Source of the DNA: Hemibagrus wyckioides
Taxonomy: Eukaryota > Chordata > Actinopteri > Siluriformes > Bagridae
Assembly (NCBI RefSeq): GCF_019097595.1
Contig: NC_080712.1
Span: forward strand, 19,926,146-19,990,145
Direction: 5' to 3'
DNA: 64,000 bases
Every line of letters begins with the position of its first letter. Position 1 is the first letter of the stretch. Shown in pieces: positions 50,845 through 64,000 of the stretch. The translations under genes and the position numbers were made by a program. The notes under the pieces are model-generated. The model did not search any database. It was not told the DNA's origin and saw only the letters and a program-made list of their open reading frames with translations.

Positions 50845-51520
50845 TGCCAAGTCATGCAGAGATTTAAAAACAAATAACAAATAACAAATGCTGTTTTGTA
50901 CTCTGGCAGCCAGAGAAGTGAGTCCAAGAGAGGGAATACTGTATGTGTTCCTTCTTTCTGGTGCTGGTCAGGAGCCGAGCTGTTGCATTTTGGATCAGAA
51001 CAAGACAGGACAAGGGTTAACTGACTGAGTTCCTTGTAGAGGGAATAGCCATATTCAAATTGAGAAGAAACAAAAGCATGAATAAAAATCTCCAGATCAT
51101 TAAATGACAAGATACATATAAATTTCACAACATTCCTTAAATTTCACTTCTTCAAAAATAAAGACTTTTTTTTTGCATAGCTTTGAATGTTGCTTGACCA
51201 GAGTCCCAATTTGTCAGCTTCAGTTCTTGTGGAGTCTGGATGACCAAATATAATGACTTCTGTCTGGTCATTATTTAAATAGAGAAAGGCTTTAGACAGC
51301 CAGCATTAAATATCTGTATTACAATCAGAGATGTTGCAGAGAGATTTTTTCACCAGGTTTCAATGAGAGATAGAACTGTTTGTCATCAGCATAAAAATAG
51401 TAGGAAACTTTGTATTTATGAAAAAGGTACCCAAGGGGAAGCACAAACATAAAAAAACAACAAAGATCCCAGGATGGACCCCTGAAGTACACCACTGGTA
51501 ATTTGTGCTCAATTAACGTT
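50845..51520 (-). mobile_element. L2/Rex-like LINE reverse transcriptase fragment
   Basis: Minus-strand frames, in order: SILGPLLFF near 51480, YYFYADDKQFYLS near 51400 (YADD, the reverse transcriptase catalytic motif), NNDQTEVIIFGHP, then FIHAFVSSQFEYGYSLYKEL near 51070. Frameshifts and stops separate them. No endonuclease is seen. It abuts the end of the Tc1 relic at 50839. Confidence 0.8.
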
Positions 51521-52614
51521 TAAAGTGTTCATTCCTACAGTTATGAGAAAGAAGTGGAAAGTGTTATCAAAAATAACCTAACACTTACTGTATATACCCA
51601 TCAGATAGAGAATACTGTATGAAAATAAACAGAACAATAAATACACTAGTCATAAGGTTTAGTAATGTTGAATTTTTTTCTTCAGTAAAGATTACATTTT
51701 TACATTTGCATATATTCAAAGCTGGGACTAATGAATAATACTGAGAACTCAAGAATACCATATGGCTTTAGAGTAGTCCAGAGGGAAAATGAGAGGCTGC
51801 AGCATGTCAGCATGACTAAATAGGCCCCAGGCCAGCTATTACTACATAAAGCCTAGGAAAGATGTACACCATTAGGGACAAAGGACTACAGCAAATTACT
51901 AGAGTTTATAATAACTATAACACAAATATAACCCATTTTCTAGAAGTGATGCATATCACCTCTGCTCCATTACAGTCTAAGTGAAAAAATTAAACGTGTC
52001 CATAGTTACAGTTAAGTGGAAACAACAGAAACATCAAGAAAATAATACAATCACAAATATCAATAGTATAGTGTTATTTACAATACATGCAGCTCATTTC
52101 CTCATGTCACTAAAACCATGGATATTTTGCATAGTTGTATACTTTAAGGGACTAATATTTGCATTTTTTGTCCTAAATTAATTAAAATGTAAATTTCCTG
52201 CTTTTATGCAACTAGCACAGATGATATATTCAGAGAAAGAGACTCACCGTGACTACTGAAACTAAGTAAGAAAAAAAAACAAAAAATTTATGTGCATGCC
52301 TGTACTATAATTGCATATAATTATAACTACCTTAATATGTTTGAGGCAGTTTGAGCAAAGTTTCAAAATCAATATTCTGTAACTATAGTCATATTAGTTA
52401 TGGTTATAAAAAGGTAGGAATGGAGTGTCGGAAAAAAATATGTATGACTTGATATTTGAATCATTCCTAAACGAAATGCCAAAAGAAATGCAGGATGATG
52501 TAAGACACATTTCATTTGTGTCCTGTTCATTTGCATAATATTGTCCAGAAATATACAAAATCTTCAAAGTCGCCAAAAAAACATAGCATGTAAATGAAAG
52601 ATTGTCAGTTGTGG

Positions 52615-59362
<6,748 letters not shown>

Positions 59363-59399
59363 ACTTCTTGATGATCTGGACACTGCACACATTCAGACA

Positions 59400-62339
59400 G
59401 ACAGGCTCTGTGCAGACAAACAGATAAGAATGTTAGCAATTCAGTCAGCCTAGCAGACAGTGAAGCAGCTGCAGTTCAATAAGCAAGAACCAGCGACACC
59501 CAGCGAATTCCAATCTCTACATATTTGATTATTTCTATAAACTCTTCAGCAACAAACTATATAAATAAATAAAGAAAATCCTCAATACCACTCAAAACAA
59601 TATTCGATTTCAGACTTGTCTGTCATTTCGCTTATTTTACTCTTGGGACGCTGCAATTTCGGTGGTATTTATATGTAGGCGCATTTTACTTGCTCCATTT
59701 TAATAAAACTGATATGGCATGTTATATAAGCTTCAGCGGGAGTTGTTTGTTTCCTGTTGAGCTTTTGGATCCAGCGGTCTAAGTGATGTTTAAATAGGGT
59801 GTCATTCATCTACTATTATTATAGCATATTGTTATAGCCAGCTGTCCTGATTTGTTTCTACATTCCTCTGTATATGTTCAGGACATTTTGATCACTTTTT
59901 AAATATTTGAGAGGTCATGACTGCAACACAGGTGCAATGAAAAACAGATTTCTGTTTCAATACACGTCTAAAAGGCCTTTGAAGGTCTTTCGTGAATATC
60001 TTATGTAGCAATATTTACTACGCAGTTTTGCACTGAAATTGATACCCCACATGCTATTTGCCTCTTGAGTCCAGGCAGGTCACAGAATGTGTTTCATTTG
60101 AATTTTAGGTGGTACAGAATAGTAATACTCCGCCACCTGTCCTTTATTTTTCAGATACGTACATGAGATATGAATTAAGCAGACCTCTCTCTCTGTCGCC
60201 ATTTTACTCTTGATGAACTGGAAAGAGAGTGTACACATACAGTATTAAAATATAATGACAAAACAGACAAAAAGACAAGTGTTTCTTAATTTGAACTGAA
60301 ATTATAATAAGGTCAGTTGATAATGAGAGGTCTGGATAGAAAGAAAAAGGGTGAAATTCTTTACTAGGCTTCAGTCCTCTACTGGTTCATCAGGTAAACA
60401 CATCAAACAAGCAGCAACAGCCTTACCTAATCCTATAGGCCAGGATTTATTTAGCTAATGCTAAATCCCTTTTGACCCATTTCTGTCTCCTCAAGCTTGT
60501 CAGCAGTCCACCAGACCACAGAAACCACTCTATTACGCACAACAATAACAAGGCCAGATGCACTGTTCATATATGCACTGTTGATATTTCTTCACCGATC
60601 ATGTACTTCTCAAAAAACACTACGGACCTGTGATATTAGCATACATTGTTTTTCAACACCTTTAAAGGAAACTCTACATCGTCATTTTTGCTGTTAACTT
60701 TAACACCAGACAAGTAAACCCTGTTAACTAGAAAATCAGAATTACACTGTAGCGCTTGTGTTAAGTTATATTTAACCCACTGTAATGACTTTTTACTTCT
60801 TCTACTTTTACTTACTTTTTCATTGTATTATCTGTCAATTAAAGTCACTGACTACAATTATTGACTTTACATATAGATATTAATAAGTTTGTTATAAATA
60901 GGACAGTGGATTTGGTCAGTACAAGTAACCACTGGATATTTGAACATGTATGGCAATAGGCAACGAGTGTTCCATCTATAAAACACAGTGTTTAAAGATT
61001 ATAATAATTTTTCTTCAATCCAATCCACTTGCGGTCTGTGTAAAAACTACCCATAAGAGCAGTAAGTTAAATGCATGAATAAATCTGCTTGGCACTCTGT
61101 TTAATGTGACAAGCAGCAAGTTAGCAAACTGACCTGCTGGGCTGATTGAGGTTGAGGCAGTAGGTTGGTGTCACTCAGTTGCTTTTCCCCTCTTGTTTGG
61201 CTTGTTTCTCCAACAATGTGAGTGAGTGTGTGAGTGTCCAGTGGCTGTATGGTCTGGTAATGAAGAATTGCCCTCCTTTGTTGTCAGCTGTATTCAGAGA
61301 ATAGACAGATGGCCATGTGCCCGTAGCTCTGCCCGACTGAGACTAGCTTTACTGTTTTCCCCCCACTGTATTAGTCTGAGATAAGCCTATACAGCAGGGT
61401 AGGCCAGCTCGGAGTCCCTTACTTAATACAGTTTGTCCCATCATGGGAGTAGTGAAAGCAGTAAAGTTAGAAAAAATATGTTGGCTTTAAATGAAAGGAC
61501 AGCATCAGGTCAGCTACACTTCAGTGCCCCTGAAACTTCTCTAACCTGCAAACAAAATAGACAGAAATACATGAATAACACATTTAGACATAGAAAATAA
61601 GGCTGTTCTGGAGGGGTTCTGACAAGATATTCAGCAAAACAATGATAAAAGTTTGTGGGTTGCTTTTTTTTTTATCAAGAAAAACATCTCTAAACTGATT
61701 GTGTCACATTGTTATGGATGGAGAGACACAGAAAAGAGTCTGTCATCCCTTCCCCCAAGCCAGCCAACTTCTTCTGCTAATGAGTCCAGCTCCATGAAAA
61801 CAATGTGGTCCTTCAACAAAAAGAGATGCATTTGGTTTGATGGCCAAATTATGAAGTGGGGGAACCAGTGGAGCAGAAGTGATATTTAATTATTGCCCCT
61901 GTTTGTGATGGAAAGTGATAATGGTACATAGCTATTTCCCAGTCATCCTTCTTGAAACATCAAATCCATTTCACAAAATTGAAGTGTTAAACATATACAG
62001 CTCATAAAGTATTCCTGTTAACAAGCTTTTTCACTGTTCTCCACTCCATGTATTTACACATATCGGTGATAAGAGTGTTTAAACTGAGGTGTGTAATCTG
62101 TATCCCTTTTTTCTGATTAGTTTTCTTATTTTCACTGTGTTGCAGAATATGAAACAGGATATGTTGATACACTTTTACTCTATATCCAACTTGTCTTGTG
62201 CATATTCACACATTGGTTTCAGTGAATATGGGGCACTGAGCTTATTGGGTGTAACTGTAATATAAAATGTTTTGATCTGCTATCAAATTTCTTCTAAAAA
62301 AAAGTGATTATTTAATCAGAAGATTAGAAATACCCTAAA
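59400..62339. other. Upstream region of the pcbp gene
   Basis: No coding exon was recognised. On the minus strand a donor-like CAGCAG|GTCAGT near 61133 after a moderately GC-rich segment (61133-61290) could end an untranslated first exon of pcbp4, but this is guesswork. A sequence reading ATGGCGACAGAGAGAGAG lies on the minus strand near 60190-60210 without a canonical donor. The rest is AT-rich and featureless. Confidence 0.4.
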
Positions 62340-63530
62340 TACGCTGATCAGCCATAACATTATGACCACTCCTCATCATGGCACCTGTTAGTGGGTGGGA
62401 TATATTAGGCAGCAAGTGAACATTTTGTCCTCAAAGTTGATGTGTTAGAAGCAGTAAAAAATGGGCAAGCGTCGGATTTGAGCGAGTTTGACAAGGGCCA
62501 AATTGTGATGGCTAGATGACTGGATCAGAGTATCTCCAAAACTGCAGCTCTTGTGAGGTGTTCCCGGTTTGCAGTGGTCAGTATCTATCAAAAATGGTCC
62601 AAGGAAGGAACAGTGGTGAACCAGCAACAGGGTGATGGGTGACCAAGACTCATTGATGTACATGGGGAACGAAGGCTGGCCCGTGTGTTCTGATCCAACA
62701 GATGAGCTACTGTTGCTCAAATTGCTAAAAAAGTTCATGCTGATTCTGATAGAAAGATGTCAGAATACACAGTGCATCACAGTTTCTTTATTTTATTTTG
62801 TTGTACATGTACATGTTACAATGACAATAAAGACATTCTATTCTATTCTATTCTATTCTAGTTTGTTGTATATAGGGCTGCATAGCCGCAGACCAGTCAG
62901 GGTGCCCATGCTGACCCCTGGGCACTGCCAAAAGCGGCAACAATGGGTACGTGAGCATCAGAACTGGACCACAGAGCAATGGAAGAAGGTGGCCTGGTCT
63001 GATGAATCACATTTTCTTTTACATCACGTGGATGGCCAGGTGCGTGTGAGTTGCTTACCTAGGGAACACATGGCACCAGGATGCACTATGGGAAAAAGGC
63101 AGGCCGGGCAATGTTCTGCTGGGAAACCTTGGGTCCTGCCATCCATCTGGATGTTACTTTCACATGTACCACATACCTAAGCATTGTTGCAGACCATGTA
63201 CACCCTTTCATGGAAACGGTATTCCCTGATGGCTGTGGTCTCTTTCAGCAGGATAATGCACCTTGCCACAAAGCAAAAAATGGTTCAGGAATGGATTGAT
63301 GAGCACAACAACGAGTTTGAGGTGTTGACTTGGCCTCCAAATTCCCCAGATCTCAATCCAATCGAGCATCTGTGGGATGTACTGAACAAACAAGTCTGAT
63401 CTATGAAGGCCTCACCTTACAACTTACAGGAAGGACTTAAAGGATCTACTGCTAACATCTTGGTCCCAGATACCACAGCACACCTTCAGAGATCTAGTAG
63501 AGTCCATATATATGCCTCAAACTGAGGTAT
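62340..63530 (+). mobile_element. Long Tc1/mariner element, related to the deletion derivatives, broken
   Basis: It begins TACGCTGATCAGCCATAACA. It carries the same N-terminal region as the three short copies, then a 74-bp foreign insert, then the DDE domain in pieces: WSDESHFLLHHVDG (first D), GLFQQDNAPCHKAKN (second D) and FEVLTWPPNSPDLNPIEHLWDVLNKQ (E), spaced as DD34E. Frameshifts separate the pieces. The N-terminal start is also shifted (GKRRI). No right terminal repeat is seen after about 63520. It is a dead element but shows what the short copies lack. Confidence 0.88.
62786..62859 (+). mobile_element. Retroposon 3' tail inserted in the Tc1 element
   Basis: A 74-bp insert ends AATGACAATAAAGACATTCT with repeated ATTCT units. 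The Tc1 word AGTTT occurs directly before (62781-62785) and after (62860-62864), so it looks like a target duplication. Short 5'-truncated 3' ends with tandem ATTCT tails are typical of LINE-mediated insertion. Confidence 0.75.
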
Positions 63531-63964
63531 TTTATTTGTGAAATTATAACACACTAATATCAACGTTATTATATGTATATGTATGTTTCTTGACTTATAA
63601 ATAATGTCAGATTGGACCTATGTTTTGTCACTCAGGAATAGGAAGCCCTATGCATCTAATAAGTAGACAAATATAAATCTTTATGTTTATAGATCTTTAC
63701 TGAGAGTGTCTGTAGGATTTATTTTACAGTGAAAAGGCTCTGAGGCTGCAAAGGATTTGAGCACCTCTGGTATAGAGCAACGTATCAGAGCACTGCAGCA
63801 GTGTTTCCATTTAATTATCTTCGAGCAATCGTTGCAGTTAAAGTCTGAAAAGTCAGTCAGTCCCACAGGAGCAGAGTTACAGCCTGAGCACTGTTGTGTC
63901 TTCGCCTTGTTTTTCTCCGCTCAAATGTGGACTTGGGACTCGGCTGTAGGCTGTCACAAAAGTT

Positions 63965-64000
63965 CATTTACCTCGGAGAAAATGTCAGCGACATACTGGC
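63965..64000. other. Possible start of another transcript at the window edge
   Basis: Plus strand: CGGAGAAAATGTCAGCGACA gives a good start context and MSATYW before the window ends. Minus strand: ATGTCGCTGACATTTTCTCCGAG followed by GTAAATGAAC would be an alternative first exon (MSLTFSPR). Either is only a handful of codons. A gene head-to-head with pcbp4 is the simpler reading of the plus-strand option. Confidence 0.2.

Larger units (their letters stand above)
43990..52600. other. Intergenic region between vwc2 and the pcbp gene
   Basis: No exon is supported. Untranslated vwc2 exons could lie between 43900 and 46100 but none is identifiable. Recognised content is a foldback repeat (45558-45782), a Tc1 derivative (46539-47088), AT arrays with a palindrome (48882-49087), and adjoining Tc1 and LINE relics (50035-51520). 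47100-48880 and 51530-52600 show nothing recognisable. Confidence 0.55.

Noticed and set aside
60185..60215. Possible alternative first coding exon of pcbp4 (ATGGCGACAGAG on the minus strand)
   Set aside because: The sequence after it (GTCTGC) is not a normal donor and it lacks a conserved continuation.

Overview
The window is vertebrate nuclear DNA, almost certainly from a teleost fish. Short GT-AG exons are spread through long AT-rich introns, and the repeats are typical of fish: several Tc1/mariner families, hAT-type foldback elements, L2-like LINE 3' ends, a tRNA-derived SINE and long dinucleotide and GATA arrays. There is no bacterial-style gene organisation. Conserved exons could be joined by reading splice sites and codon phase, and three protein-coding genes emerge, all on the minus strand.

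(1) spmip7 (spata48/C7orf72-like), CDS 16917 down to 9495. It has nine phase-compatible exons and encodes about 397 residues of a sperm-tail microtubule inner protein. (2) vwc2 (brorin), CDS 43891 down to 31000. It has three exons and encodes about 309 residues of a secreted BMP antagonist with two VWC modules. (3) A poly(rC)-binding KH protein, best read as pcbp4, CDS 59362 down to 52615. It has twelve exons and about 429 residues.

Layout. 1-9494 holds no recognised coding exon, but a CpG-rich promoter-like island lies at 3300-3660, next to AT and GATA arrays. 9495-16917 is spmip7, whose introns carry a Tc1 deletion derivative, a hAT element with a perfect target duplication and a second Tc1 derivative. 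17000-31000 is gene-poor, with another Tc1 derivative, a LINE nested in a Tc1 relic, a small foldback element and a SINE. 31000-43891 is vwc2, whose introns hold four more Tc1-type relics. 44000-52600 is repeat-rich intergenic DNA, including a perfect 74-bp palindrome inside AT repeats. 52615-59362 is the pcbp gene. 59400-64000 is its upstream region and ends in a long but broken Tc1 element.

The order spmip7-vwc2 in the same orientation matches the human 7p12.2 neighbourhood (VWC2-ZPBP-SPMIP7-IKZF1), but no zpbp exon is visible between them. By the same synteny ikzf1 would lie to the left of this window. The genes are not a functional pathway. What ties them together is conserved chromosomal order, not shared function. 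I found no convincing undescribed system. The most informative structures are the transposon relics: three short derivatives share one internal-deletion junction and sit in the same window as a longer relative.
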